Origin: a bacterium
GTDB lineage: Bacteria > Bacillota > Clostridia > Lachnospirales > Lachnospiraceae
Assembly (NCBI GenBank): GCA_029227655.1
Contig: JAQYAI010000093.1
Span: forward strand, 1-48,057
Direction: 5' to 3'
DNA: 48,057 nt
The translations under genes and the position numbers were made by a program. Shown here in pieces: positions 37,349 to 45,053 of this stretch; position 1 is the first letter of the stretch; the number at the start of each line of letters is the position of its first letter. The notes under the pieces were generated by a model that worked only from the letters and a program-made list of their open reading frames with translations, was not told the DNA's origin and searched no databases.

Positions 37349-38548
37349 ATGAAATATGTAATTGTACTTGGTGATGGAATGGCGGGAGAACCGCTTGAGA
37401 TACTCGGAGGAAAGACTACTTTAGAGGCAGCAGTGACACCAGTCATGGATGAAATGTCTAAAGTCTCAGAACAGGGGATTGCCAGAATGGTTCCAGAAGG
37501 AATGGCGCCGGGAAGCGACACGGCAAATCTTTCGGTAGCCGGCTATGATCCGCGCATTTATTATACAGGTCGTTCCCCACTGGAAGCACTCAGTATCGGA
37601 GTACAGATGGCAAATGATGATGTGGCATTTCGCTGTAATATTGTAACGCTTACAGAAGAAGAACCTTATGAGGAAAAGACGATCATCGATCATAGTTCCG
37701 GAGAAATCAGTACAGAGGATGCAGCCGTGCTCCTTGACGCAGTTCGCAGGGAGCTGGCGCGCGATGGATATGAATTTTATGTGGGAACAAGTTATCGTCA
37801 TCTGTTGATCTGGAAGGGTGGAAAGGTAGTAGAACTGACACCGCCACATGATATTCTGACAAAGAAGATCGGGGAATATTTGCCACAGGATGAAGCTCTC
37901 CGTGAGATGATGAAGAAGAGTTTTGATATTCTGAAAGATCATCCAATCAATATCGAGCGCAAGAAACAGGGGAAAAATCCAGCCAATTCTATCTGGTTCT
38001 GGGGAGCAGGAACAAGGCCTTCTCTTACTTCTTTTGAAGAAAAGACCGGCAAGAAAGGCGTTATGATTTCGGCAGTAGATCTGTTAAAAGGAATTGCCGT
38101 AGGAGCAGGAATGGGCTTAAAGATTGTAGAGGGTGCGAATGGTGGACTTCATACAAATTATGAAGGAAAAGCACAGGCTGCTATTGATGCACTTACAAAA
38201 GAAGGCTATGATTTTGCTTATATCCATGTAGAAGCACCAGATGAGATGGGGCATCAGGGAAGCGTTGAGAATAAAATTCAGGCAATCGAATGGCTGGATG
38301 AAAGAATTATCGGGCCGGTAAAAGAAGGGCTTGAAAAGGCGGGAGAAGATTTCAGAATGCTGATTCTTCCAGACCATCCAACACCAATCCGTGTAAGAAC
38401 ACATACAGGAACACCAGTGCCATATATGTTATACGACAGCACAAAGGCAGAGAACGGAATAGCTACATATAATGAAGAAAACGCAAAGAAAAGCGGAATC
38501 GTCTGGGAAGAAGGATACAGACTGATGGATCATCTGCTTGGCGAATAG
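37349..38548 (+). CDS. Cofactor-independent phosphoglycerate mutase-like protein, proposed homoserine kinase
   Basis: The 399-residue protein belongs to the alkaline-phosphatase/ApgM superfamily: VIVLGDGMAGEP with a metal Asp, APGSDTANLSVAGYDP with the nucleophile Ser, VEAPDEMGHQG and LPDHPTPIRVRTHTGTPVP at the metal sites. A subgroup of this family (TIGR02535) is a proposed homoserine kinase, because its genes sit in threonine clusters. Here it lies between hom and lysC, and no GHMP-type thrB is visible in the window. That makes homoserine phosphorylation more likely than glycolysis, but only by context. ATG 37349 is chosen over 37313 because the family begins at MKYVIVLGDG. Confidence 0.85.
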   Translation: MKYVIVLGDGMAGEPLEILGGKTTLEAAVTPVMDEMSKVSEQGIARMVPEGMAPGSDTANLSVAGYDPRIYYTGRSPLEALSIGVQMANDDVAFRCNIVTLTEEEPYEEKTIIDHSSGEISTEDAAVLLDAVRRELARDGYEFYVGTSYRHLLIWKGGKVVELTPPHDILTKKIGEYLPQDEALREMMKKSFDILKDHPINIERKKQGKNPANSIWFWGAGTRPSLTSFEEKTGKKGVMISAVDLLKGIAVGAGMGLKIVEGANGGLHTNYEGKAQAAIDALTKEGYDFAYIHVEAPDEMGHQGSVENKIQAIEWLDERIIGPVKEGLEKAGEDFRMLILPDHPTPIRVRTHTGTPVPYMLYDSTKAENGIATYNEENAKKSGIVWEEGYRLMDHLLGE

Positions 38549-38557
38549 GAGGAAGAG

Positions 38558-39766
38558 ATGCTGGTAGTAAAGAAGTTTGGGGGCAGTTCTGTTGCTGATA
38601 CAGAACGAATATTTAATGTGGCAAGACGCTGCGCAGAGGAATTTCAGTGTGGAAATGATGTGGTAGTTGTTCTTTCGGCAATGGGAGATACTACAGATGA
38701 GCTTTTGGAAAAAGCAGCAGAAATTAATCCATTTCCATCGAAGAGAGAACTTGATATGCTGCTGGCAACAGGGGAACAGGTCTCTGTTGCGCTTCTGGCC
38801 ATGGCCTTGCAGTATTTACATGTTCCGGCTATTTCGTTAAATGCATTTCAGATAAAGATGCATGGAACAGCGAGATATGGAAATGCCAGATTCAAGCGAA
38901 TTGATACAGACAGAATTGAACATGAGCTGGAAAGCCGCAAGATCGTGATCATTACGGGGTTTCAGGCAGTCAATAAATATGATGATGTCGTGACACTGGG
39001 ACGCGGGGGTTCTGATACAACAGCAGTTGCACTTGCTGCGGCACTTCACGCTGATAAATGTGAAATTTATACCGATGTAGACGGGGTGTATACTGCGGAT
39101 CCAAGAATCGTTCCAAATGCCAGAAAAATTGAGGAGATTACATACGATGAGATGTTGGAACTTGCAACATCTGGTGCGAAGGTGCTACATAATCGTTCGG
39201 TCGAAATGGCAAAAAAATATGGGGTTGAGCTTGTCGTGCGCTCAAGCCTCAATACAGAAGAAGGAACTGTGGTCAAGGAGGAAGTTGAAGTGGAAAAGAT
39301 GTTAATTACCGGTGTTGCGGCAGACAAAAATACAGCAAGAATCTCTGTAATGGGAATTGAAGATAAGCCAGGTACTGCGTTCAGAATATTCAATACACTT
39401 GCGAAACATAATATCAATGTGGATATTATTCTTCAGTCTGTTGGTCGTGAAGGAACAAAGGATATTTCTTTTACGGTATCCGAAGATGATCTGAAAGAAG
39501 CAATGGATGTTCTGGAATCAAGAAAGAAGTCATTGACCATCAAAGAAATCTTATACAATAAAGAAGTTGCCAAGATTTCAATTGTCGGCGCTGGAATGCT
39601 TACGAACCCAGGTGTGGCAGCAACAATGTTTGAATCACTCTATAATTCCAATATTAATATCAACATGATCTCTACGTCAGAAATCAGGATCACGGTATTG
39701 ATTGATGAAAAAGATACAGATAAAGCGTTGATCGCAGTGCATGATGGGTTTGGATTGGAAGATTAG
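38558..39766 (+). CDS. lysC: Aspartate kinase
   Basis: Aspartokinase phosphorylates aspartate, the entry to lysine, threonine and methionine synthesis. The 402-residue protein has the kinase motif VKKFGGSSV, VTLGRGGSDTTAVALAAAL and EIYTDVDGVYTADPRIV. Two C-terminal ACT domains (about residues 255-400) bind feedback inhibitors. AGGAGGAAG precedes the ATG; it follows the PGM-like gene by 9 bases, completing the prfB-hom-kinase-lysC run. Confidence 0.97.
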   Translation: MLVVKKFGGSSVADTERIFNVARRCAEEFQCGNDVVVVLSAMGDTTDELLEKAAEINPFPSKRELDMLLATGEQVSVALLAMALQYLHVPAISLNAFQIKMHGTARYGNARFKRIDTDRIEHELESRKIVIITGFQAVNKYDDVVTLGRGGSDTTAVALAAALHADKCEIYTDVDGVYTADPRIVPNARKIEEITYDEMLELATSGAKVLHNRSVEMAKKYGVELVVRSSLNTEEGTVVKEEVEVEKMLITGVAADKNTARISVMGIEDKPGTAFRIFNTLAKHNINVDIILQSVGREGTKDISFTVSEDDLKEAMDVLESRKKSLTIKEILYNKEVAKISIVGAGMLTNPGVAATMFESLYNSNININMISTSEIRITVLIDEKDTDKALIAVHDGFGLED

Positions 39767-39786
39767 CTGTAAGAGAAAAGAATAAT

Positions 39787-39815
39787 TTGATTTTGCGCCC
39801 GATGCGTGGTATACT
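39787..39815 (+). promoter_or_regulatory. Promoter of hydG-hydF
   Basis: TTGATT at 39787-39792 and TATACT at 39810-39815, spaced 17 bp, with TG at the extended -10 position. It starts a leader of about 190 bases. Confidence 0.65.
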
Positions 39816-39892
39816 ATTCCTAGTTATACGTACTGATTGTAAAGAATCATCTGAGCAAAAAGGCGCATGGATCGGAAGAATTATTAAGAAAT

Positions 39893-39931
39893 AATATTAG
39901 GAAAGAATATTAGGAATTAATATTAGGGATA
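39893..39931 (+). repeat. Three tandem 13-nt direct repeats in the hydG leader
   Basis: AATATTAGG recurs exactly at 39893, 39906 and 39919, each unit 13 bases long and followed by AAAG, AATT and GATA. The array lies between the promoter and the leader terminator. Confidence 0.8.
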
Positions 39932-39935
39932 TCGA

Positions 39936-39965
39936 AGTCTGTGCCTGTCTGGGTACAGACTTTTT
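39936..39965 (+). terminator. Terminator-like hairpin in the hydG leader
   Basis: AGTCTGT (39936-39942) pairs with ACAGACT (39955-39961), followed by TTTTT. It lies 46 bases before hydG and after the promoter, so it could attenuate hydG-hydF transcription. Confidence 0.7.
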
Positions 39966-40010
39966 CGTTCTCGAAACTGTGCGAAGAAACATTTTAAGGA
40001 GGTAATTATT

Positions 40011-41432
40011 ATGTATAATCCAGCATCCAGAAAAGCAGAGGAATTCATTTGTCATGAGGAGATTCTCGACACACTGGCATATGCCGATGCGAATAAGGAT
40101 AATAGGGAGCTCATTGAGCAGATTATTGAGAAAGCGAAACAGTGCAAAGGTATTTCCCATCGTGAGGCATCCGTATTACTTGCCTGTGAAATGGAAGATT
40201 TGAACCAGGAAGTATATAAACTGGCAGAACAGATAAAGAAAGATTTTTATGGCAATCGAATTGTTATGTTTGCTCCACTTTATTTGTCAAATTACTGTAT
40301 CAATGGATGTACTTATTGTCCTTATCATATGAAGAACAAGCACATTCCTCGTAAAAAACTGACACAGGAAGAAATCAAACGAGAAGTAATTGCACTTCAG
40401 GACATGGGGCATAAGAGACTTGCATTGGAAGCGGGTGAAGATCCAAAGAATAATCCGATTGAATATATTTTGGAAAGTATCAAGACGATTTATAGTATCA
40501 AACACAAAAATGGTGCGATTCGCCGTGTCAATGTAAATATTGCAGCTACGACAGTGGAGAACTACCGCAAATTAAAAGAAGCAGGAATTGGAACTTATAT
40601 TTTGTTCCAGGAGACCTATCATAAAGAAAGTTACCTGGAACTTCATCCGACGGGACCAAAGCATGATTATGCTTATCACACAGAGGCAATGGACAGAGCG
40701 ATGGAAGGTGGTATTGACGATGTAGGACTTGGAGTTCTCTTTGGATTAGATAAATATCGTTATGAGTTGGCTGGTATTTTGATGCATGCAGAACATTTGG
40801 AAGCAGTTTGGGGAGTTGGTCCACATACGATCAGTGTACCAAGACTTTGTGATGCAGATGATATTGAAAAAGATACTTTTACCAATGGAATTGATGATGA
40901 TACATTTGCGAAAATTGTTGCTATTATCCGTATTGCAGTTCCATACACAGGTATGATTATTTCTACACGTGAAAGTAAGAAATGTCGTGAACGAGTACTT
41001 CATTTGGGAATTTCGCAGATCAGTGGTGGATCAAAGACGAGTGTAGGCGGATATGCAGATCCGGAACCAGAAGAAGAATCCTCTGCACAGTTCGATGTCA
41101 GTGATACACGTACGCTGGATGAAGTCGTAAAATGGCTTATGGAAATGGATTATATTCCAAGTTTTTGTACCGCATGCTATCGTGCAGGACGTACCGGGGA
41201 CCGTTTCATGGAACTTTGTAAGAGTAAGCAGATTCAGAACTGTTGTCATCCAAATGCGTTGATGACATTAAAGGAATATTTGGTAGACTATGCTTCGCCA
41301 GAAACCAAAGAAATTGGAGATGCGATTATTGAGAGAGAACTTTCGAATATTCCGAACGAGACAGTTCGTGCGAAAGTAATAGAGAATCTGAAAGCAATTG
41401 AAGAAGGAACAGGAAATGATTTCCGTTTCTAA
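40011..41432 (+). CDS. hydG: [FeFe]-hydrogenase H-cluster maturase HydG
   Basis: HydG is a radical-SAM enzyme that splits tyrosine to make CO and cyanide for the hydrogenase H-cluster. The 473-residue protein has the SAM-cluster motif CINGCTYC (Cys 96, 100, 103). A C-terminal CX2CX22C second cluster follows (Cys 386, 389, 412), which separates HydG from the related thiamine enzyme ThiH. AAGGAGG precedes the start. hydF follows after 24 bases; hydE and the hydrogenase itself are not in the window. Confidence 0.96.
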   Translation: MYNPASRKAEEFICHEEILDTLAYADANKDNRELIEQIIEKAKQCKGISHREASVLLACEMEDLNQEVYKLAEQIKKDFYGNRIVMFAPLYLSNYCINGCTYCPYHMKNKHIPRKKLTQEEIKREVIALQDMGHKRLALEAGEDPKNNPIEYILESIKTIYSIKHKNGAIRRVNVNIAATTVENYRKLKEAGIGTYILFQETYHKESYLELHPTGPKHDYAYHTEAMDRAMEGGIDDVGLGVLFGLDKYRYELAGILMHAEHLEAVWGVGPHTISVPRLCDADDIEKDTFTNGIDDDTFAKIVAIIRIAVPYTGMIISTRESKKCRERVLHLGISQISGGSKTSVGGYADPEPEEESSAQFDVSDTRTLDEVVKWLMEMDYIPSFCTACYRAGRTGDRFMELCKSKQIQNCCHPNALMTLKEYLVDYASPETKEIGDAIIERELSNIPNETVRAKVIENLKAIEEGTGNDFRF

Positions 41433-41456
41433 GATTTGATAAAAGGAGGAACCACA

Positions 41457-42644
41457 ATGGGACTTAACAGTACACCTTCTGCTGACCGTATCCATATTGG
41501 AATTTTTGGAAAACGAAATGCAGGAAAATCCAGTATTATCAATGCAATTACAGGACAGAATCTGGCGATTGTTTCAGATGTGATGGGAACGACGACCGAT
41601 CCAGTACTGAAGGCAATGGAGCTATTGCCACTAGGTCCCGTTGTGATGATCGATACACCAGGTCTTGATGATGAAGGCGAGCTTGGAATGCTTCGCGTGC
41701 AGAAGGCATATCAGATTTTGAATAAGACGGATATTGCAGTTCTGGTCATTGACAGCAGAACCGGAATGACGAAGGAAGACAGCGAAATTCTGGAGTGGAT
41801 TCGAGCAAAAGAAATTCCATATGTTATCGCAAAGAACAAAGCCGATTTATCAGAAGACGCGGAAGAAAACGGTGACACAAATACAATTTCTGTAAGCGCA
41901 CATACAGGCTATCATATTCATGAGTTAAAGGAATTGATTGCAAAGCAGGCTCCAAAAGAGGAAGAGTCGAAGAAAATTGTAGGAGATTTGCTGGAACCGG
42001 GAGATTTTGTGGTACTGGTGGTGCCGATTGATTCTTCTGCACCGAAAGGACGTCTGATTCTGCCACAGCAGCAGACGATAAGAGATATTTTGGATGCTGG
42101 AGCCATTTCTATTGTGACGGGAGTGGAAGAACTTCCATCAACTCTGGCTAATTTAGGGAAGAAGCCGAAATATGTCATCACAGACAGCCAGGTATTTGGA
42201 AAAGTATCAAAGTATACACCAGATGATATTATGTTGACATCCTTTTCTATCCTGATGGCGCGCTATAAAGGGAATTTGAAGAATAATGTACTTGGAGCAA
42301 GGTCATTAGAACATCTGAAGGATGGTGATAAAGTATTGATTTCAGAGGGATGTACACACCACCGCCAGTGTGAAGATATCGGCACTGTTAAAATGCCAAA
42401 TTGGATTAGAAAGCATACAGGAAAAGAGCTGGAATTCGTATTCACGAGCGGAACAGAGTTTCCGGCAGATTTGTCTCCTTATGCACTCATCGTCCACTGT
42501 GGCGGCTGTACATTAAATGAACGAGAAATGAAGTATCGTTTAAAATGTGCAGAAGATCAGGGCATTCCAATGACGAATTATGGAATTGCCATTGCTTATA
42601 TGAATGGAATTCTAGAGCGTAGCATTACACCATTTGGGATTTAA
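41457..42644 (+). CDS. hydF: [FeFe]-hydrogenase H-cluster maturation GTPase HydF
   Basis: HydF is the scaffold that assembles and delivers the di-iron subcluster to the hydrogenase. The 395-residue protein has an N-terminal GTPase domain (GKRNAGKS at 18-25, DTPGLDDEGELG, NKAD). The C-terminal cluster ligands are Cys 299-X-His 301 and His-Cys-X-X-Cys at 347-351 (CTH...HCGGC). ATG 41457 has AAAGGAGG upstream. A long hairpin follows the stop codon. Confidence 0.95.
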   Translation: MGLNSTPSADRIHIGIFGKRNAGKSSIINAITGQNLAIVSDVMGTTTDPVLKAMELLPLGPVVMIDTPGLDDEGELGMLRVQKAYQILNKTDIAVLVIDSRTGMTKEDSEILEWIRAKEIPYVIAKNKADLSEDAEENGDTNTISVSAHTGYHIHELKELIAKQAPKEEESKKIVGDLLEPGDFVVLVVPIDSSAPKGRLILPQQQTIRDILDAGAISIVTGVEELPSTLANLGKKPKYVITDSQVFGKVSKYTPDDIMLTSFSILMARYKGNLKNNVLGARSLEHLKDGDKVLISEGCTHHRQCEDIGTVKMPNWIRKHTGKELEFVFTSGTEFPADLSPYALIVHCGGCTLNEREMKYRLKCAEDQGIPMTNYGIAIAYMNGILERSITPFGI

Positions 42645-42659
42645 AATACGAATAAATTC

Positions 42660-42740
42660 AGTGTGTCCTTCCACTTTTCCATCGCAAAAAACTTCCGATT
42701 GTTTGCTCACGGGAAAGTGGAAGGACACACTTATTTTTAT
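42660..42740. terminator. Long-stem bidirectional terminator between hydF and the CYTH gene
   Basis: A 21-bp stem (arms 42660-42680 and 42711-42731, one G-U pair) encloses a 30-base loop. The right arm is followed by TATTTTTAT. Arm cores are GTGTGTCCTTCCACTTT and its complement. It separates two convergent genes. Confidence 0.75.
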
Positions 42741-42751
42741 CCATAGTTAAT

Positions 42752-43195
42752 CTACTTCTGGCTCAAGACACTATTGTGATATTCGGGGCAAGCGGTCACA
42801 TCTTCGCCAAACCAGTCTGGCGGAAGAAAGCTGACCGCATCTTCTATTGTAGGAAATTCTACTTCGGCAAGAATGAGTGGGGCATGATACCCTTTGAAGA
42901 TATCAAGCTCGATGGTATATTTATCCAGATAAGGAATGCAGTAGCGTTCTTTTGTAATCATGCGTCCATCAATTTTCTGTGCCAGATGAAAGTATGCGGC
43001 TTCTGTGAGTGGCAGATTGTATTCTTCGCGCGCCATAAAACCTTTTGATTTATAAGTTAATTCATATCTTTCACCATCTTTTCTTACACGCACGACGGGT
43101 CCTGTGCATAAGTACCCCTGTTCTAAAGTGCGGTGAGGGTAATCTTCAAGGTTTGACGGCATTTCTTTTATTAAAAACTTTCTTTCTATTTCCAT
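42752..43195 (-). CDS. CYTH-domain protein (triphosphate-tunnel metalloenzyme family)
   Basis: The 147-residue protein begins with the CYTH signature MEIERKFLI (ExExK). Conserved charged strands follow, such as VVRVRKDGERYELTYKSKG and ERYCIPY...YTIELDIFKG, then LILAEVEFPTIEDA. Members of this tunnel-fold family hydrolyse inorganic triphosphate or make cAMP/thiamine triphosphate; short bacterial members are usually triphosphatases. A GAAGGAG site and its own promoter precede it. Confidence 0.88.
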   Translation of the reverse strand: MEIERKFLIKEMPSNLEDYPHRTLEQGYLCTGPVVRVRKDGERYELTYKSKGFMAREEYNLPLTEAAYFHLAQKIDGRMITKERYCIPYLDKYTIELDIFKGYHAPLILAEVEFPTIEDAVSFLPPDWFGEDVTACPEYHNSVLSQK

Positions 43196-43232
43196 GATTA
43201 AGACTCCTTCTGAAATGTATTTATATCATATA

Positions 43233-43261
43233 GTATAGTTTTTTTACGGGAATAACTCAAT
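43233..43261 (-). promoter_or_regulatory. Promoter of the CYTH gene
   Basis: On the minus strand TTGAGT and TATACT are spaced 17 bp, about 40 bases before the start codon. Confidence 0.6.
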
Positions 43262-43325
43262 ATGTTTGTAGCTGCTGTGCAGCGAATTCGAGCTGAATGG
43301 CTGAACTGTTACAATTTGACTGCGT

Positions 43326-43582
43326 TTGTCCCTGGTGAGCAAGTTGAAATAAGTGGAGGACAAACTTAGGAAAGGTGAGAGACCTTCATGGTTGGAATTG
43401 TCCTTGAGGGGAAGGGGAATATGAGTGAAGGACAAACTTAGTGAAGGAGAAAGGCATTCTAGGTCGAAATTGTCCTTGAGGGGAAGGATAGTATGAGTGA
43501 AGGACAGACTGAGCAAAAAAAGGAGGAATTTCCAGTTGGAATTGTCCTTGAGAGATAAGACGAATATGAATGAAGGACAAAC
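43326..43582. repeat. 72-bp tandem repeat array with internal inverted repeats
   Basis: Units begin with GTCC(T/C)T at 43328, 43400, 43472 and 43544, exactly 72 bases apart; the fourth is partial. Each has an inverted repeat, TTGTCCTT and later AAGGACAA, the arms starting about 30 bases apart. Between units, the GTCCTTGAGGGGAAGG core and the ATGAGTGAAGGACA segment are best conserved. Because 72 is divisible by three, long open frames arise on the minus strand (43244-43657 and 43386-43613); neither has a good start or ribosome site, so they are probably by-products. The whole gap 43196-43756 holds no other gene. Confidence 0.85.
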
Positions 43583-43670
43583 ACCACTTGAAATTAAGAA
43601 AAACGGTCGGCATCCCCTTAAAAAGAAAAATGGCCGGAAGATGTTTGGAAGAGGCAAATAAGAGTCGACA

Positions 43671-43699
43671 TTGATTTTTGAAAAAGGCTCTGCTACAAT
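43671..43699 (+). promoter_or_regulatory. Promoter of the DJ-1/PfpI gene
   Basis: TTGATT at 43671-43676 and TACAAT at 43694-43699, 17 bp apart, with TG one base before the -10 (extended). Confidence 0.6.
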
Positions 43700-43756
43700 T
43701 TAACTATTGGAATGAGAAGATTTACACGCGGATTGGTCCGCAGAAAGGATAGAAAA

Positions 43757-44311
43757 ATGAATGAAGTAATTGTATTTTTGGCAGATGGTTTTGAAGAAAT
43801 TGAAGGACTCACTGTGGTGGATGTACTTCGCAGAGCAGGCATCGCACTGGATACGGTTTCTATTATGGAAAAGAAATGGGTGAGTGGTTCGCATAAGATC
43901 AGCGTGGAAGCGGATTACGTGTTTGATGAGGCTGACATATCAGAGACGAAGATGTTGGTTCTTCCGGGAGGACTTCTCGGAATGCAGAATCTAGAAGCAC
44001 ATGAAGGTGTGAGAAGACTGATAACAAGATTTTATGAAGAAGGAAAAGAGATTGCGGCAATCTGTGCTTCTCCAACCATATTCGGAAGAATGGGACTTTT
44101 GGAAGGAAAACTTGCGACAGCATATCCATCCATGGAAGATGGACTTCTAGGGGCGAAGGTTTCTTATGAGGGTGTTGTGACGGATGGAAATATCACAACA
44201 GGAAGAGGAATGGGTGTATCAATTGATTTTGCACTTCGCTTGATTGAAATTCTTCGTGATAAAGAGACGGCAGATCAGATTGCAGAGCAGATCGTATATA
44301 AGAGAGGATAA
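43757..44311 (+). CDS. DJ-1/PfpI family protein
   Basis: The 184-residue protein is a DJ-1-type member: ADGFEEIEGLTVVDVLRRAGI with the conserved Glu (about 14), VLPGG and the nucleophile elbow AAICASP (Cys 103). Homologues act as oxidative-stress chaperones, deglycase-like enzymes or proteases, with the exact role unresolved. ATG 43757 follows an AAAGG site. A lipoprotein gene follows after 6 bases. Confidence 0.9.
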   Translation: MNEVIVFLADGFEEIEGLTVVDVLRRAGIALDTVSIMEKKWVSGSHKISVEADYVFDEADISETKMLVLPGGLLGMQNLEAHEGVRRLITRFYEEGKEIAAICASPTIFGRMGLLEGKLATAYPSMEDGLLGAKVSYEGVVTDGNITTGRGMGVSIDFALRLIEILRDKETADQIAEQIVYKRG

Positions 44312-44317
44312 GTGTGA

Positions 44318-44974
44318 ATGAAGAAACGTAGATTCATATGTTATCTTTTGGTAGTTGTGCTTCTTTTATTGACGGGCTGTAAGAGGGAGTTAAGAGCAAG
44401 TGAATACGTGCAGGCGAATCTTCATCTGATTTTTCAGGGAGAGACAGAAGGAGCAAAAGAGTTTCTCGATGCGTCAGATTCCGACCTGAAGAAGATGTAT
44501 GAGAATGGAATTGATGCATTTGTAGAAGGATATCTCACCGGCGGTGTAGACGATGAAGGAGAGTATAATGGTTACTTTGCGTATCTTGTGAAAGAAATTT
44601 TCCGGACGATGAGATATCAAGTGGGAGAAGCAAAGAAAATGGATGCAGACACTTATGAGGTCGAAGTGCAATATCATCCGGTCAATGTGTTTACTCTATT
44701 TATAGAAGGGGTTGAGGCTCTTTCAGCAGAACTTGAGGGTAGAATGGATAGTGGTTATTATGAGGGAACCAAAGAAGAGCAGGAACAATTAATGCTCATA
44801 GATTATCTGGAAATGTCATATGCTTTACTGGGCGAGGCATATCTCCAGATGGAATATGGAGATACGGAAACATTTACATTTACCGTCACAAGAAATGGGA
44901 CAAACATGCCAGAGCTTGATGAAAAAGAAATTAATGAGTTTATTGAGTGCATTTTGGCTCTTGATAAGATGTAA
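44318..44974 (+). CDS. Putative lipoprotein, possibly DUF5105-like
   Basis: The 218-residue product has a lipoprotein signal (basic start, Leu/Val-rich core, lipobox LTGC, Cys 21). The mature region is acidic and helical: RASEYVQANLHLIFQGETEGAKEFLDAS, then EGYLTGG...DADTYEVEVQYHPVNVFTLF. This resembles the DUF5105-type Firmicutes lipoproteins, but the match is by eye. It follows the DJ-1 gene closely, so may share its transcript. Function unknown. Confidence 0.7.
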   Translation: MKKRRFICYLLVVVLLLLTGCKRELRASEYVQANLHLIFQGETEGAKEFLDASDSDLKKMYENGIDAFVEGYLTGGVDDEGEYNGYFAYLVKEIFRTMRYQVGEAKKMDADTYEVEVQYHPVNVFTLFIEGVEALSAELEGRMDSGYYEGTKEEQEQLMLIDYLEMSYALLGEAYLQMEYGDTETFTFTVTRNGTNMPELDEKEINEFIECILALDKM

Positions 44975-44989
44975 AAACTATGTTATACT
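44961..44989 (+). promoter_or_regulatory. Promoter of tig
   Basis: TTGATA at 44961-44966 and TATACT at 44984-44989, 17 bp apart with an extended TG. The -35 lies within the end of the lipoprotein gene. Confidence 0.6.
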
Positions 44990-45053
44990 CTTAAAATCAG
45001 TGTAATGTAGATAAGTCTGTCGACTTTTCGCATATAATTAGGAGGAAATGATA

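Noticed and set aside
43326..43582. CRISPR array
   Set aside because: Units are 72 bp with drifted sequence throughout, without identical short repeats and unique spacers, and no cas gene is near.
43244..43657. Open minus-strand frame of 137 codons with 24-residue repeats
   Set aside because: It begins at a TTG with no ribosome site and exists because the 72-bp repeat keeps all frames in phase. Treated as a by-product of the repeat array.
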